Below are positions 41,244 to 51,093 of a DNA stretch of 56,301 bases, in pieces. The position numbers and the translations under genes were made by a program. Every line of letters begins with the position of its first letter. Position 1 is the stretch's first letter. The stretch comes from Bacillaceae bacterium S4-13-56. GTDB lineage: Bacteria > Bacillota > Bacilli > Bacillales > JAWJLM01. Under the pieces are notes generated by a model. That model had not been told where the DNA came from. It saw nothing but the letters and a program-made list of their open reading frames with translations, and ran no database searches. The DNA lies in NCBI GenBank assembly GCA_040191315.1, contig JAWJLM010000028.1, positions 1-56,301 of the forward strand. Direction: 5' to 3'.

Positions 41244-42740
41244 TTATTCTATCGACAGTTCATTAAAATGATAGCCTTGTTCCCAGCTTTGGCCTCCATC
41301 TTTTGTAATGTACAAAATCGAGGACCCTTTTCCATCTCCTTGAATCCACCAACCGTTTTGTTCATCTGAAAAACCGATAGTTGGTTTTGCATACCCAATG
41401 AATTCTCCCTCGCTAATAGCCCATGTTTCTCCACCATCTGTAGTTCCCCCTATTGAAATTGGATTATCACATGGGGCACAAATTGCTGACATAAAGGCAA
41501 CATCTTTAGTAAGGACAAACAAATCACCAGGAGCAGAACCAATGGCTGGATAGTCCCTACCATCTTCCTCTATCGTAAAACCTGGACCAGGTCCCGCTCC
41601 GGCTGTGGAATTCACCAAAACTGGTCGGAGATCTTTCCCATTATCTTGAGTGTGAAATAAGGAATAACCCACTTGTGACATGCCAGCATCTCCGGTCATC
41701 TGAATCCAAGCATCATCCACTCCAGCAGAACGAATTTCAACTTTTCTAAGAGGAGCCTTAGTCTCACGCTCCATGATAATTTTCCAATTCGCTCCTCCAT
41801 CTTCCGTTCTTTTTACAGTAATGATTGTATTCTCTTCCTCATAGGTCACTGCCCATCCATTGTTTTGATCATGGAAATATGGATGATGAATTGTGTTTTC
41901 AGGAATCGGTAGCTCCACCCAAGACACCCCACCATCCTGCGTCATAAAGTTACCCGCAAATCCCTCTGTGTCAGAGTTAAAGTGAAGGAACCCAGCAGAA
42001 GAAGAGTCGGTGAATAAGTCTTTGCTTACTGGAACCTCACCAACAATGGTCCAGTTTGATCCCCCATCGGTGGTTCTTAATAGCTTCATTGGTTCATCAT
42101 TCGTATTTTCATCGTCAAGAACCGCCCAAGCTAACTCATTATTTAAAGCAAAAATTTGTTTAACTGTCTCCGACTGATTTTTCCATTGAATATCCCAAGA
42201 TGCTCCTTTATTTTCACTCCTAGCAATCCATCCTTTCCCACCGGTCCAACCATTATTCTCATTAGTCAGCCGTAGAGCTGTTACTAGCTTGGGCTCTATT
42301 TTTGCTACATCAATTTTTTCATCTTGTTCTTGCTCATTTTCTGCCGAATCATTTTGATCTATTGCATTTTTCTCGTCAGAACTTTCATCTACATTATCAT
42401 ATTCTTTATTTTCGTTTTCTTCTTCATTTTCGGTTTTTTCTTCATTAAGAGGGATATTTGCAGCATTCTCAGAATTATTGCTACCTCCTAATTCCCTATT
42501 ATAATTTGCAGTATCCATCTGATGGGGCTGAATATTGAAAATTGTATAGGCCCCACCAAGAAGGAAAACAAAAAGGAATGCTGTCACTATAACGGGCATC
42601 TTCATCATAAAAAATGAGCTTTTTTTCTTTTTCTCACGAATTTTACGACGGACTTCAGATCTACTTTTTTCGGAGAAATCCCCATCCTTGAACACGGTTT
42701 CGTCCATGGCTTTCCGTAAATTTTTTAATCGATCATCCAT
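41244..42740 (-). CDS. Membrane-anchored protein with BNR/Ycf48-like propeller, probable partner of ECF sigma
   Basis: A 498-residue protein: cytoplasmic N-terminus (1-45, charged), one membrane helix (about 48-70), an acidic Asn/Glu linker (about 85-145), then an outside domain with repeated BNR-type motifs (RTTDGGSNW, MTQDGGVSW, RTEDGGANW, TTDGGETW, ITKDGGQSW), forming a beta-propeller like photosynthesis-assembly factor Ycf48. It overlaps the sigma gene end, with GGAGG inside that gene. Topology and coupling suggest an anti-sigma or signal-sensing role, though no classical anti-sigma domain is recognised. Confidence 0.75.
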   Translation of the reverse strand: MDDRLKNLRKAMDETVFKDGDFSEKSRSEVRRKIREKKKKSSFFMMKMPVIVTAFLFVFLLGGAYTIFNIQPHQMDTANYNRELGGSNNSENAANIPLNEEKTENEEENENKEYDNVDESSDEKNAIDQNDSAENEQEQDEKIDVAKIEPKLVTALRLTNENNGWTGGKGWIARSENKGASWDIQWKNQSETVKQIFALNNELAWAVLDDENTNDEPMKLLRTTDGGSNWTIVGEVPVSKDLFTDSSSAGFLHFNSDTEGFAGNFMTQDGGVSWVELPIPENTIHHPYFHDQNNGWAVTYEEENTIITVKRTEDGGANWKIIMERETKAPLRKVEIRSAGVDDAWIQMTGDAGMSQVGYSLFHTQDNGKDLRPVLVNSTAGAGPGPGFTIEEDGRDYPAIGSAPGDLFVLTKDVAFMSAICAPCDNPISIGGTTDGGETWAISEGEFIGYAKPTIGFSDEQNGWWIQGDGKGSSILYITKDGGQSWEQGYHFNELSIE

Positions 42741-43290
42741 TGATGCCGGCCTCCTCATACATATCCTTTAAAAGATTTCTCGCTCGGCGCATTCGAGTCC
42801 GAATCGTCTTGGAATTGACCTTTAAGGCCGCGGCAATTTCCTCTGTATCCAACTCGGAATAATAATATAGTAAAATGACTTCCCGATATTTCATTGGAAG
42901 TTTCATGATACAATCTGCTAAAAATGAATCTTCATCCTTTTTTATCAAATCCTGTTCAGGAGTCGGGGTTGTACTCCTTGTGGATTGGTAGTATTCATCA
43001 AAACCGGACCGTATATTTCGAAAAGACCAGGATTTTAAAGAGTCCTTACATTTATTAATGGTCACACGATGGAGCCAGGTTTTTAGAGATGATTCTCCAC
43101 GAAAAGAAGTTAGTTTCTCATAACTTGTTATAAAAACGTCCTGAACCAAGTCCTCTGCTTTTGCCCAATCATGTACATAGGTATAGGCAAGCTTCATTAA
43201 ATCAGGACCATATTCATTCATAATAACTTCTAAAATATCATCTGGCTCTTGTTCTTGGATCCACTCAATGCCTCTCTCTGCCCGGTTCAT
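42733..43290 (-). CDS. ECF (group IV) RNA polymerase sigma factor
   Basis: A 185-residue sigma factor with region 2 (AEDLVQDVFITSYEKLTSFRGE and LKTWLHRVTINKCKDSL) and region 4 (MKLPMKYREVILLYYYSELDTEEIAAALKVNSKTIRTRMRRAR), the two domains of the RpoE/SigW class. Start has an AGGGG SD. Stop overlaps the start of the membrane protein gene. Its own promoter looks like an ECF promoter, so it probably autoregulates. Orthology to B. subtilis sigma-V/W/X/M/Y is not decided. Confidence 0.93.
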   Translation of the reverse strand: MNRAERGIEWIQEQEPDDILEVIMNEYGPDLMKLAYTYVHDWAKAEDLVQDVFITSYEKLTSFRGESSLKTWLHRVTINKCKDSLKSWSFRNIRSGFDEYYQSTRSTTPTPEQDLIKKDEDSFLADCIMKLPMKYREVILLYYYSELDTEEIAAALKVNSKTIRTRMRRARNLLKDMYEEAGING

Positions 43291-43344
43291 CCAATTACCC
43301 CTATTCCTTGCTTAGTTAAATCTTTGAACGCGTTCATCGTCATT

Positions 43345-43371
43345 GACGAGGCTCGCCTACATTCCGTTTCA
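43345..43371 (-). promoter_or_regulatory. ECF-type promoter of the sigma factor operon
   Basis: TGAAAC (43371-43366), 17 nt, and CGTC (43348-43345) on the minus strand match the B. subtilis ECF promoter pattern TGAAAC-N16/17-CGTC. It lies 55 bp before the sigma gene start codon and supports autoregulation. Confidence 0.75.
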
Positions 43372-43470
43372 AAATATATTGTACATTAAGTTGAGAAAGT
43401 ATGGGAGGTGGAGTTTTAGAATGATGTGATTTAAAAGAGGACTATGTTAGGAGAAACGTTTATGGCTATG

Positions 43471-43540
43471 TTTTGGCGGATGCACTGCGTTTTGCGGGAT
43501 GCACTGCGTTTTGCGGGATGCACTGCGTTTTGCGAGATTA
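43471..43540. repeat. 19-bp direct repeat, about 3.5 copies
   Basis: TTTTGCGGGATGCACTGCG occurs at 43490 and 43509 perfectly, at 43471 with one change, and half again at 43528. It abuts a family A array and may be a locally amplified variant of it. Confidence 0.85.
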
Positions 43541-43731
43541 ATGCTCGAATAGAATGGTATATGCTCAAGTTCTGACTCCTATGCGCGAAATATTTTGTTT
43601 TTGCGCAGCTTTTATGGGGCCTATGCTCAAAATTCAGCATTTAATGCGCAGCTTTTCCTGAGGTATGCTCAGTTTCTTTGATCTATGCTTAAGTCAGTGT
43701 CTATTGGCGCAAATTCTCCATCTTATGCTAA
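43541..43731 (+). repeat. Phased WTGCKCA array, family A locus 5
   Basis: Ten cores at 43541, 43561, 43581, 43601, 43623, 43644, 43665, 43685, 43705 and 43725, with gaps of 20, 20, 20, 22, 21, 21, 20, 20 and 20 bp. It is flanked on one side by the 19-bp repeat and on the other by the 52-bp satellite. Confidence 0.92.
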
Positions 43732-43734
43732 GTT

Positions 43735-44880
43735 AAACAGCTTTTTATTCACTTTTACTCCCTGATCCCACCCAAAACTCAATTATAAACAGTCTTTTAT
43801 TCACTTTTACTCCCTGATCCCACCCAAAACTCTATTATAAGCAGCTTTTTATTCACTTTTACTCCCCGATCCCGCTCAAAACTCAATTATAAACAGCTTT
43901 TTATTCACTTTTACTTCCTGATCCCACTCAAAACTCAATTATAAACAGCTTTTTATTCACTTTTACTCCTTGATCCAACCCAAATCTCAATTATAAACAG
44001 CTTTTTATTCACTTTTACTCCTTGATCCAACCCAAAACTCCATTATAAACGGCTTTTATTCACTTTTACCCCTTGATCCAACCCAAAACTCAATTATAAA
44101 CAGCTTTTTATTCACTTTTGCACCCTGCTCCCACTCAAAACTCAATTATAAACGGCTTTTTATTCACTTTTACCCCCTGATCCCGCTCAAAACTCAATTA
44201 TAAACGGCTTTTTATTCACTTTTACTCCCCGCTCCCACCCAAAACTCTATTATAAACAGCCTTTTATTCACTTTTACCCCCTGCTCCCACTCAAAACTCA
44301 ATTATAAGCAGCTTTTTATTCACTTTTACTCCCTGATCCCACCCAAATCTCAATTATAAACAGCTTTTTATTCACTTTTACTCCCCGCTCCTACCCAAAT
44401 CTCAATTATAAACAGCTTTTTATTCACTTTTACTCCCCGCTCCCACCCAAATCTCAATTATAAACAGCTTTTTATTCACTTTTACTCCCCGCTCCTACCC
44501 AAAACTCAATTATAAACAGCTTTTTATTCACTTTTACTCCCCGCTCCCACCCAAAACTCTATTATAAACAGCCTTTTATTCACTTTTACCCCCTGCTCCC
44601 ACTCAAAACTCAATTATAAGCAGCTTTTTATTCACTTTTACTCCTTGCTCCCGCTCAAAACTCCATTATAAACAGCTTTTTATTCACTTTTACTCCCTGA
44701 TCCCGCTCAAAACTCCATTATAAACAGCTTTTTATTCACTTTTACTCCCCGCTCCCACTCAAAACTCAATTATAAACAGCCTTTTATTCACTTTTACTCC
44801 CTGCTCCCACTCAAAACTCAATTATAAACAGCCTTTTATTCACTTTTACTCCCTGCTCCCACTCAAAACTCAAAACTCAA
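43735..44880. repeat. ~52-bp tandem satellite, about 22 copies
   Basis: The unit contains AGCTTTTTATTCACTTTTAC, CYCCCTGATCCCACCC and AAAACTCAATTATAAAC. Copies differ at a few positions (CCTGATC or CCCGCTC, CCACTC or CCACCC, CAATTAT or CCATTAT or CTATTAT); neighbours sometimes share variants, for example 44225-44330 and 44530-44630, suggesting multi-unit duplication. It ends in a short CAAAACT microrepeat near 44860-44910. The unit length is not a multiple of three and all frames meet stops, so it is non-coding. It lies 3' of tdk. Confidence 0.95.
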
Positions 44881-44966
44881 AAACTCAAAACTCAAATCTC
44901 AAACTCAATCAAAAAAACCCCAAACGCATGAGCGCCGGGGTTCCATAAACATCATTCAAATAAAAA

Positions 44967-45575
44967 CTATTCTCTTTCTGCAAACACGACTAGCCTGGGC
45001 TTGTTTGGCACCTCATGGTGATGACGACAGCGAGGCTCGTATGATTCAGAAGCACCTACTAGGATGATTGGATCGTCATAAGAAGCTGGTTCTCCATTTA
45101 TTAGACGTTGCGTACGACTAGCAGGTGATCCGCATACCGGACAGATTGCTTGAAGCTTCGTTACTGATTCTGCAAGAGCCATTAAACGGGGAACTGGGCC
45201 AAATGGCTCTCCACGAAAATCGGTATCGAGACCAGCTACGAGAACTCGGTAACCTTGGTCTGCGAGTTGCTCTGCAATGTCAACAACCGCATTATCAAAA
45301 AATTGGACTTCATCAATTCCGACTACATCCACAGTCTCATCAATATAATCAAGAATATCTGCTGCCTTTTCTACGGGACGAGCTAGGATAGACGTTCCGT
45401 TATGTGAAACGATGGAGTCTTTGGAATATCGATTATCTATTATAGGCTTGAAAACCCTAACGGATAAATTACCATAAGTTGCTCTGCGTACCCTACGAAT
45501 AAGCTCCTCTGATTTTCCAGAAAACATACTCCCACAAATCACTTCTACCCAACCACTTTGTTTCATGACGTACAT
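44967..45575 (-). CDS. tdk: Thymidine kinase
   Basis: A 202-residue type II (TK1-like) thymidine kinase. P-loop GSMFSGKS (15-22), the catalytic region GIDEVQFFD, and the structural zinc site CPVCGSPA plus CRHHHE are present. It makes dTMP from salvaged thymidine. A GAGGGGAG SD precedes ATG. It lies next to rpmE and rho, as in B. subtilis and relatives. A weak GC hairpin (CCCC/GGGG around 44918-44939) follows the stop. Confidence 0.96.
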   Translation of the reverse strand: MYVMKQSGWVEVICGSMFSGKSEELIRRVRRATYGNLSVRVFKPIIDNRYSKDSIVSHNGTSILARPVEKAADILDYIDETVDVVGIDEVQFFDNAVVDIAEQLADQGYRVLVAGLDTDFRGEPFGPVPRLMALAESVTKLQAICPVCGSPASRTQRLINGEPASYDDPIILVGASESYEPRCRHHHEVPNKPRLVVFAERE

Positions 45576-45715
45576 GGTGTTCTCTCCCCTCTTAGATTCA
45601 AGTCCAATTTATTATGTACCATGAACTTTTCAACTCTATTCACAAAAGGTTTATATTAAAGAAAGTAAAGTATTATTTCCAATGATAGAAAAGGGATTGT
45701 CCCCATAAACGAGTA

Positions 45716-45752
45716 AAAAAACAGGCAAAGTTAGACATTTTGCCTGTTTTTT
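45716..45752 (-). terminator. Terminator of rpmE
   Basis: Stem ACAGGCAAA/TTTGCCTGT extended by A/T pairs, 9-nt loop. A-run upstream and T-run downstream allow bidirectional use. It is about 25 bp past the rpmE stop codon. Confidence 0.9.
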
Positions 45753-45776
45753 TGAGAAAAATAAACTTATCAAAGT

Positions 45777-46022
45777 TTATTTCATGTTGTATTTTTTCTT
45801 AAAGCGATCTACACGGCCACCAGCTTGGTCAGCTTTTTGCTTACCAGTGTAGAACGGATGTGAAGCTGAACTAATCTCCACGCGGATTAATGGGTATGTG
45901 TTACCATCTTCCCATTCAATAGTTTCATCAGAATACTTTGTTGATCCGCTTAAGAATTTGTAGTCCGAACTAGTATCAAGGAATACTACTTTACGGTAGT
46001 TTGGATGAATTCCTTCTCTCAT
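45777..46022 (-). CDS. rpmE2: Ribosomal protein L31, type B (zinc-free)
   Basis: An 81-residue L31. It begins [20 protein letters not shown] and has no cysteine at all, so it is the C-minus, zinc-independent type B paralogue, even though it occupies the rho-linked slot that holds zinc-binding L31 in B. subtilis. ATG 46022 has an AAAGGAG SD; the longer frame starting at 46112 is rejected because it reads through the leader. It has its own promoter. Confidence 0.93.
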   Translation of the reverse strand: MREGIHPNYRKVVFLDTSSDYKFLSGSTKYSDETIEWEDGNTYPLIRVEISSASHPFYTGKQKADQAGGRVDRFKKKYNMK

Positions 46023-46120
46023 GTCTTCCACTCCTTTTCGCCCTGAATCCTGAGGAAACAGAGTATTTGTAAGAGTTTTATCATTCGCCAATGTTAGCCG
46101 ATTTGAACTCACATAGAAAG

Positions 46121-46149
46121 ATTATAACAGTGTGATTTTGATTTTGCAA
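46121..46149 (-). promoter_or_regulatory. Sigma-A promoter of rpmE
   Basis: TTGCAA (46149-46144), 17 bp, TATAAT (46126-46121) on the minus strand. It gives a leader of about 90 nt before the rpmE start codon, long enough for the autogenous control known for L31 leaders, though no structure was assigned. Confidence 0.8.
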
Positions 46150-46235
46150 GACCATTTATTGTTGATTCAGTGGTGAAAGCTGGTTGTCTATCAAAAATCC
46201 TTCATGATGAAAATATAAATCCTTTCTATATCAGG

Positions 46236-47519
46236 CTATACACGACGTTTATTCGTTTTTCCCTTCATTTCCTCATCCATCATTTGGAAGAATTCTTCAT
46301 TGTTTTCCGATAATTTCAAACGACGAAGGAACCGCTCTGTAAAGTCAGGAGAGTCATTCATTGTTTTGCGGATCGTCCACATCTTATCTAGGTGTTCCTT
46401 TGAAATTAACAGCTCTTCTTTTCTTGTGCCAGAACGTAGAATGTTAATTGCTGGGAAGATACGACGTTCAGCAAGAGCACGATCAAGGTGGAGCTCCATA
46501 TTACCTGTTCCCTTAAATTCCTCGTAAATAACATCATCCATACGTGATCCTGTTTCAACAAGGGTTGTTGCAAGAATTGTTAGACTTCCACCTTCTTCAA
46601 TATTTCTTGCAGCACCAAAGAAGCGTTTTGGACGGTGGAAGGCAGCTGGATCAATCCCCCCAGATAATGTACGGCCACTTGGAGGGATAACCAAATTATA
46701 CGCACGCGCCAACCTCGTAATACTATCCATTAAGATAACGACGTCACGCTTGTGTTCTACCAAGCGCATGGCACGTTCCAGAACAAGTTCAGATACTTTT
46801 ATATGATTTTCTGGAACCTCATCAAAGGTCGAGCTGACCACGTCCACTCCATCATGAACGGAACGCTCGATATCGGTTACCTCTTCAGGACGTTCATCTA
46901 CTAAAAGAATAATTAATTTAGCATCAGGGTGGTTCACAGAAATACTATGAGCGATTTCTTTTAGAAGCATCGTTTTTCCAGCCTTTGGAGGAGCTACGAT
47001 CAATCCACGTTGACCAAATCCAACAGGAGACATTATATCCATAATTCTAGTAGAGATTTTCTTTGACTCGGTTTCTAGTTTAATTCTACGGTCCGGATAA
47101 AGAGGAGTTAATGCAGGAAAGTGAACACGCTCTTTGGCAACTTCAGGATCCTCTCCATTCACAGCATCCACATGAAGCAGGCCATAGTACCTTTCATTTT
47201 CTTTAGGAGGACGAACCTTACCAGACACCTTATCCCCATTTCTTAAATCAAAACGCCGGATTTGAGAAGCCGAAATATAAATATCCTCCGAGCTTGGAGC
47301 ATAATTGATCGGTCGTAAAAATCCAAAACCTTCCGATGAAATAATCTCTAAAATTCCATCCATAAATAAAAATCCATCTTTCTCAGCCTCAGCCTTTAGA
47401 ATAGAAAAAATAAGTTCGCGTTTGGTTAACTTTGCATAGTAGGAGACTCTGTATTCTCGCGCCAGAGTATACAACTCCTTTAAGTTCATTGTTTCTAACT
47501 GCGAAATCGATAAAGCCAT
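46236..47519 (-). CDS. rho: Transcription termination factor Rho
   Basis: A 427-residue hexameric RNA helicase. The N-terminal helical domain is followed by an OSB/CSD RNA-binding domain (GILEIISSEGFGFLRP), Walker A APPKAGKT (176-183), Walker B region LIILLVDERPEEVTD, and the Q-loop/R-loop VISRLARAYN-like segment. No insertion domain is present. Transcribed towards rpmE. Confidence 0.97.
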   Translation of the reverse strand: MALSISQLETMNLKELYTLAREYRVSYYAKLTKRELIFSILKAEAEKDGFLFMDGILEIISSEGFGFLRPINYAPSSEDIYISASQIRRFDLRNGDKVSGKVRPPKENERYYGLLHVDAVNGEDPEVAKERVHFPALTPLYPDRRIKLETESKKISTRIMDIMSPVGFGQRGLIVAPPKAGKTMLLKEIAHSISVNHPDAKLIILLVDERPEEVTDIERSVHDGVDVVSSTFDEVPENHIKVSELVLERAMRLVEHKRDVVILMDSITRLARAYNLVIPPSGRTLSGGIDPAAFHRPKRFFGAARNIEEGGSLTILATTLVETGSRMDDVIYEEFKGTGNMELHLDRALAERRIFPAINILRSGTRKEELLISKEHLDKMWTIRKTMNDSPDFTERFLRRLKLSENNEEFFQMMDEEMKGKTNKRRV

Positions 47520-47725
47520 GTAACTTACACCACTCTCTATGAAATTTTTAGTCTAGTTCTTTGTTGAGAATTAGAATCAGATGAAGTAAAAATCAAGTAG
47601 AAAATACAAATGTAGAATAATCCACGAGGCGAGGTTTATAACAACCTCCATTTTACCCGAACAACCTGAAAAGTATACCATAAGAAAGAGAAACAGAGGA
47701 TAGTTTTGCGGTCTACTCATTAGGA

Positions 47726-47751
47726 GAGAGGTCTAAAGCGGTAGACCTCTC
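47726..47751. other. Hairpin between glpX and rho
   Basis: Perfect 10-bp stem GAGAGGTCTA/TAGACCTCTC with a 6-nt loop, about 50 bp past the glpX stop codon. No U-tract follows on the minus strand, so it is not a canonical intrinsic terminator. The rest of the 280-bp gap shows nothing clear. Confidence 0.55.
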
Positions 47752-47801
47752 TTTATGTTACTTTTCGTGATGGTGACAGTTAGTTCTTCGACTTTACATA
47801 G

Positions 47802-48770
47802 TTACGGCCGAATCACGAGGTTTGGTTTCTTCTTCAAACTATGGTTTCCATCGATAAATCGAACGGTACCTGATTTCGCTCTCATAACCACTGACTGTGT
47901 AGTTCCCCTAGTTGCCTTGAATTGAACACCTCTTAGAAGCTCACCATCTGTTACGCCTGTTGCGGCAAAGATACAGTCATCTCCTCCACAAAAATCGTCC
48001 ATGTATAGAACTTTGTTCACATCGGTGATTCCCATTTCTAAACAACGGAGTCGTTCTTCTTCATTGGATGGAAGTAGTTTTCCTTGGATTTCTCCCCCTA
48101 GGCATTTCAATGCTACAGCAGCTAAAACTCCCTCTGGAGCTCCTCCAATTCCAAACAAGATATCTACTCCTGTATGGTCAAAGGCCGTGTTGATTGCGGC
48201 TGCTACATCTCCGTCTGAAAGGAGCTTAATTCTTGCTCCTGCATCACGAATGTCCTGAATCAGTTTTTCATGACGTTTGCGATTTAAAACAACAGCTACT
48301 AGGTCTTCCACATCTTTGTTCTTAGCCTTGGCTACTGCTTGAAGATTTTCTAACACAGATGCATTAATGTCTATTTTACCTACTGCCTCTGGTCCTACTG
48401 CGATTTTCTCCATATACATATCCGGCGCATGTAGTAGTTTACCATGATCTGCAACGGCAAGAACGGCTAACGCATTCCATGTTCCTTGTGCAACAATATT
48501 TGTTCCTTCTAGTGGATCTACCGCCACATCAACTCGAGGACCATAGCCATTCCCAAGCTTTTCCCCAATATAAAGCATGGGCGCTTCATCCATTTCTCCC
48601 TCACCAATAACTACAGTACCCTTCATTGGAACTGTGTCAAACACGTCTCTCATGGCGGAGGTTGCGGCATCATCTGCCTCATTTTTCTTTCCTCTCCCCA
48701 TCCAACGTGCTGAAGCAAGGGCTGCTGCTTCGGTTACTCGAACTAGCTCCATCGTTAAACTTCTTTCCAC
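47802..48770 (-). CDS. glpX: Class II fructose-1,6-bisphosphatase
   Basis: A 322-residue GlpX-type FBPase for gluconeogenesis. Metal/phosphate motifs [15 protein letters not shown] and DPLEGTN are visible. The start is GTG 48770 ([12 protein letters not shown]): GAGGAGG lies 7 nt before it, whereas the ATG two codons upstream nearly overlaps the SD, and B. subtilis GlpX starts the same way. It forms a run with murAB, fsa and fbaA. Confidence 0.95.
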   Translation of the reverse strand: MERSLTMELVRVTEAAALASARWMGRGKKNEADDAATSAMRDVFDTVPMKGTVVIGEGEMDEAPMLYIGEKLGNGYGPRVDVAVDPLEGTNIVAQGTWNALAVLAVADHGKLLHAPDMYMEKIAVGPEAVGKIDINASVLENLQAVAKAKNKDVEDLVAVVLNRKRHEKLIQDIRDAGARIKLLSDGDVAAAINTAFDHTGVDILFGIGGAPEGVLAAVALKCLGGEIQGKLLPSNEEERLRCLEMGITDVNKVLYMDDFCGGDDCIFAATGVTDGELLRGVQFKATRGTTQSVVMRAKSGTVRFIDGNHSLKKKPNLVIRP

Positions 48771-48852
48771 GGTCATTCCTCCTCAAATAATCCATTTGAC
48801 TTCCCCATCTCCGTGTCAAGAAGATAAATCTATATTGTTATCATAGCACAAT

Positions 48853-50139
48853 TTAAGAGTTTTGAAATTGTTCAATTTCCTCTGGTGTCATTTTCTCTCT
48901 CCAAATAACAGCCCCCAAATTCGTTAACTTTTCTACAATGCACTCATACCCACGGTCAATATGGTCAAGCCCCGTAATTTCAGTAATTCCTTGCGCCATC
49001 AATCCGGCGACTATAAGAGCTGCACCCGCACGCAGGTCACTGGCCTTTACTTTTGCTCCTTCTAGTTTCACTGGTCCTGAAATAATAGCAGAACCACCCT
49101 CCACTTTGATCTGAGCATTCATGCGTCTAAGCTCATCGATATGCTTCAGACGAGCCTGGTAAATCGTATCCGTAACTACTCCAGTTCCATGAGCTTGTGT
49201 TAAGAGGGCCGTAATAGGCTGTTGTAGGTCCGTTGGAAAACCTGGATAGACCAGTGTTTTAATATCTACACTTTTCATTGGAGCAATCTTGCGAACAATC
49301 AATTGATCGTCCTGATCCTCAATATCCACTCCAGCTTCTCGCAGCTTAGCTATTAAGGATTCAAGATGCTGAGGAATAACATTGTCAATCATAACCTCTT
49401 CCCCCATAGCCGCTGCAATGATTGTGTACGTACCTGCTTCAATACGATCAGGAATAATAGTATGCTGACAGCCATGAAGACGATCAACGCCTTCAATACG
49501 GATCACATCCGTACCAGCTCCTTTAATTTTTGCACCCATGCTAGTTAAGAGAGTAGCCACATCGATGATCTCCGGCTCTTTCGCAGCATTCTCAATAATG
49601 GTTTTCCCTTTGGCACGAACAGCGGCTAACATAATGTTAATCGTTGCACCAACACTAACTACATCTAAATAAATACGGGCACCCTTTAACTCTTCCGCAC
49701 GCAAATAAACAGCGCCTTGTTCATTCGTTACTTTGGCACCAAGAGCTTCAAATCCTTTAATATGCTGGTCTATAGGCCTTGGTCCTAAATGGCATCCACC
49801 AGGTAATCCTATGACAGCTTTTTTAAACCTACCAAGCATGGCTCCCATAAAATAATAAGAAGCACGTAGCTTTTTGACTCTTCCATTTGGTAGCGGCATG
49901 GAAATCATAGCTGATGGATCAATATGTATCGTTTGACCATCTTTATGCACTTTTCCACCAATCTCTTCTAGTAATTCACTTAAAATGTCAACGTCTGATA
50001 TTGCAGGTAATCCTTCAATTATGACAGGGGAATCAGCTAAAATAGCTGCAGGCAGTAAAGCCACTGCACTATTCTTTGCTCCACTAATTCTCACCTTGCC
50101 TCGCAAAGGCTTACCTCCTTCAACGAGCAGTTTTTCCAT
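48853..50139 (-). CDS. murAB: UDP-N-acetylglucosamine 1-carboxyvinyltransferase (MurA, second copy)
   Basis: A 428-residue MurA paralogue. K22-N23 and the loop [11 protein letters not shown] with Cys116 are intact, so it should be active and fosfomycin-sensitive. It differs from the murAA product throughout (for example GCHLGP versus GCAIGS). Position between glpX and fsa identifies it as the murAB/murZ copy. An SD AGGAAGGGAG precedes ATG. Confidence 0.96.
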   Translation of the reverse strand: MEKLLVEGGKPLRGKVRISGAKNSAVALLPAAILADSPVIIEGLPAISDVDILSELLEEIGGKVHKDGQTIHIDPSAMISMPLPNGRVKKLRASYYFMGAMLGRFKKAVIGLPGGCHLGPRPIDQHIKGFEALGAKVTNEQGAVYLRAEELKGARIYLDVVSVGATINIMLAAVRAKGKTIIENAAKEPEIIDVATLLTSMGAKIKGAGTDVIRIEGVDRLHGCQHTIIPDRIEAGTYTIIAAAMGEEVMIDNVIPQHLESLIAKLREAGVDIEDQDDQLIVRKIAPMKSVDIKTLVYPGFPTDLQQPITALLTQAHGTGVVTDTIYQARLKHIDELRRMNAQIKVEGGSAIISGPVKLEGAKVKASDLRAGAALIVAGLMAQGITEITGLDHIDRGYECIVEKLTNLGAVIWREKMTPEEIEQFQNS

Positions 50140-50212
50140 CTTGGACTCCCTTCCTAAAATACAGACCTTTAGATTAGCATGTGCAAAAAAGAATTATTCA
50201 TTCCAATTATTC

Positions 50213-50857
50213 CTATTTTTGATTATTCCAATCTGCTAGAAATTTCTCAATTCCTTGGTCTGTAAGAGGGTGTTTTACCAATTGTTCTAGGACTTTAAAC
50301 GGAATTGTTGCAATATGAGCCCCATTTAAAGCTGCTTCTGTTACATGAACTGGATGGCGAATAGATGCTGCAATAATCTCAGAAGCAATTCCATGAATAT
50401 CAAAAATTTCTGCTATTTGACGAATTAAATCCATCCCATTATGACCAATGTCGTCCAAACGACCTAAAAATGGAGATACGTAGGTAGCCCCTGCTCGTGC
50501 GGCAAGTAACGCTTGGTTTGCTGAGAAAATAAGGGTTACATTCGTTTTAATGTTTTTATCAGATAAAGCTTTTACAGCTTTAAGACCTTCAAGGGTCATT
50601 GGCACTTTTATCGTTATATTAGGGGCAATAGCTGCAAGTTCTTCTGCCTCTTTAAGCATGCCTTCTGCATCAAGAGCAATAACTTCTGCACTAACAGAGC
50701 CTTCTGTTACTTCTTGTGTAATTTCTTTCAAACGATCATGAAAAGAAACCCCTTCCTTCGCTACTAGACTAGGATTAGTAGTTACTCCAGCTAGTACGCC
50801 TAGGGCATTTGCTTCCTTAATTTCTTCAATATTGGCAGTGTCGATAAAAAATTTCAC
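50213..50857 (-). CDS. fsa: Transaldolase-like fructose-6-phosphate aldolase
   Basis: A 214-residue small transaldolase (TalC/FSA type; B. subtilis ywjH). The Schiff-base lysine is Lys84 in NITIKVPMT, with [10 protein letters not shown] at the N-terminus and TTNPSL. Reading it as a transaldolase or as an aldolase cannot be settled from sequence. GTG start after AAGGAGG. It lies between murAB and fbaA. Confidence 0.93.
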   Translation of the reverse strand: MKFFIDTANIEEIKEANALGVLAGVTTNPSLVAKEGVSFHDRLKEITQEVTEGSVSAEVIALDAEGMLKEAEELAAIAPNITIKVPMTLEGLKAVKALSDKNIKTNVTLIFSANQALLAARAGATYVSPFLGRLDDIGHNGMDLIRQIAEIFDIHGIASEIIAASIRHPVHVTEAALNGAHIATIPFKVLEQLVKHPLTDQGIEKFLADWNNQK

Positions 50858-50934
50858 GAGTTTTTTTCCTCCTTAAATTTAATCTTTTCTAGCTTCCTCC
50901 AAAGTTCACCTTCGAATATTTATCCAAATTAAGT

Positions 50935-51045
50935 AACCGCAGTCCCAACACGGGCGACGGTTTTAGCCGACGATCTTTTTTTCGATTCGGTCCACCGCCT
51001 TACATCAATAGGATCCAAGGAGCTTGTACTTTTCTTTTGGATAAG
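50935..51045. repeat. Degenerate family D repeat
   Basis: GACGGTTTTAGCCGACGATC, CCACCGCCTTACATCAATAG and TACTTTTCTTTTGG follow the interior and right end of the long family D copies with many substitutions. It lies in the fsa-fbaA gap. Confidence 0.65.
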
Positions 51046-51060
51046 CGTAATCAAAAGGAA

Positions 51061-51080
51061 ACCGCCCACTTTCAGGCGGC
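51061..51080 (-). terminator. Terminator-like hairpin after fbaA
   Basis: GCCGCC/GGGCGGT stem with a 7-8-nt loop, followed by TTTCCTTTTG on the minus strand, 14 bp past the fbaA stop codon. It implies fsa is transcribed partly by read-through or from its own promoter. Confidence 0.75.
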
Positions 51081-51093
51081 TTCAAAAGGGAGC

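Noticed and set aside
43431-43640. 69-codon minus-strand frame across the 19-bp repeats and family A array
   Set aside because: It consists of repeat sequence and has no ribosome site.
43735-44880. 52-bp satellite as a coding repeat (surface protein)
   Set aside because: Unit length is about 52 bp, not a multiple of three, and every frame contains stops.
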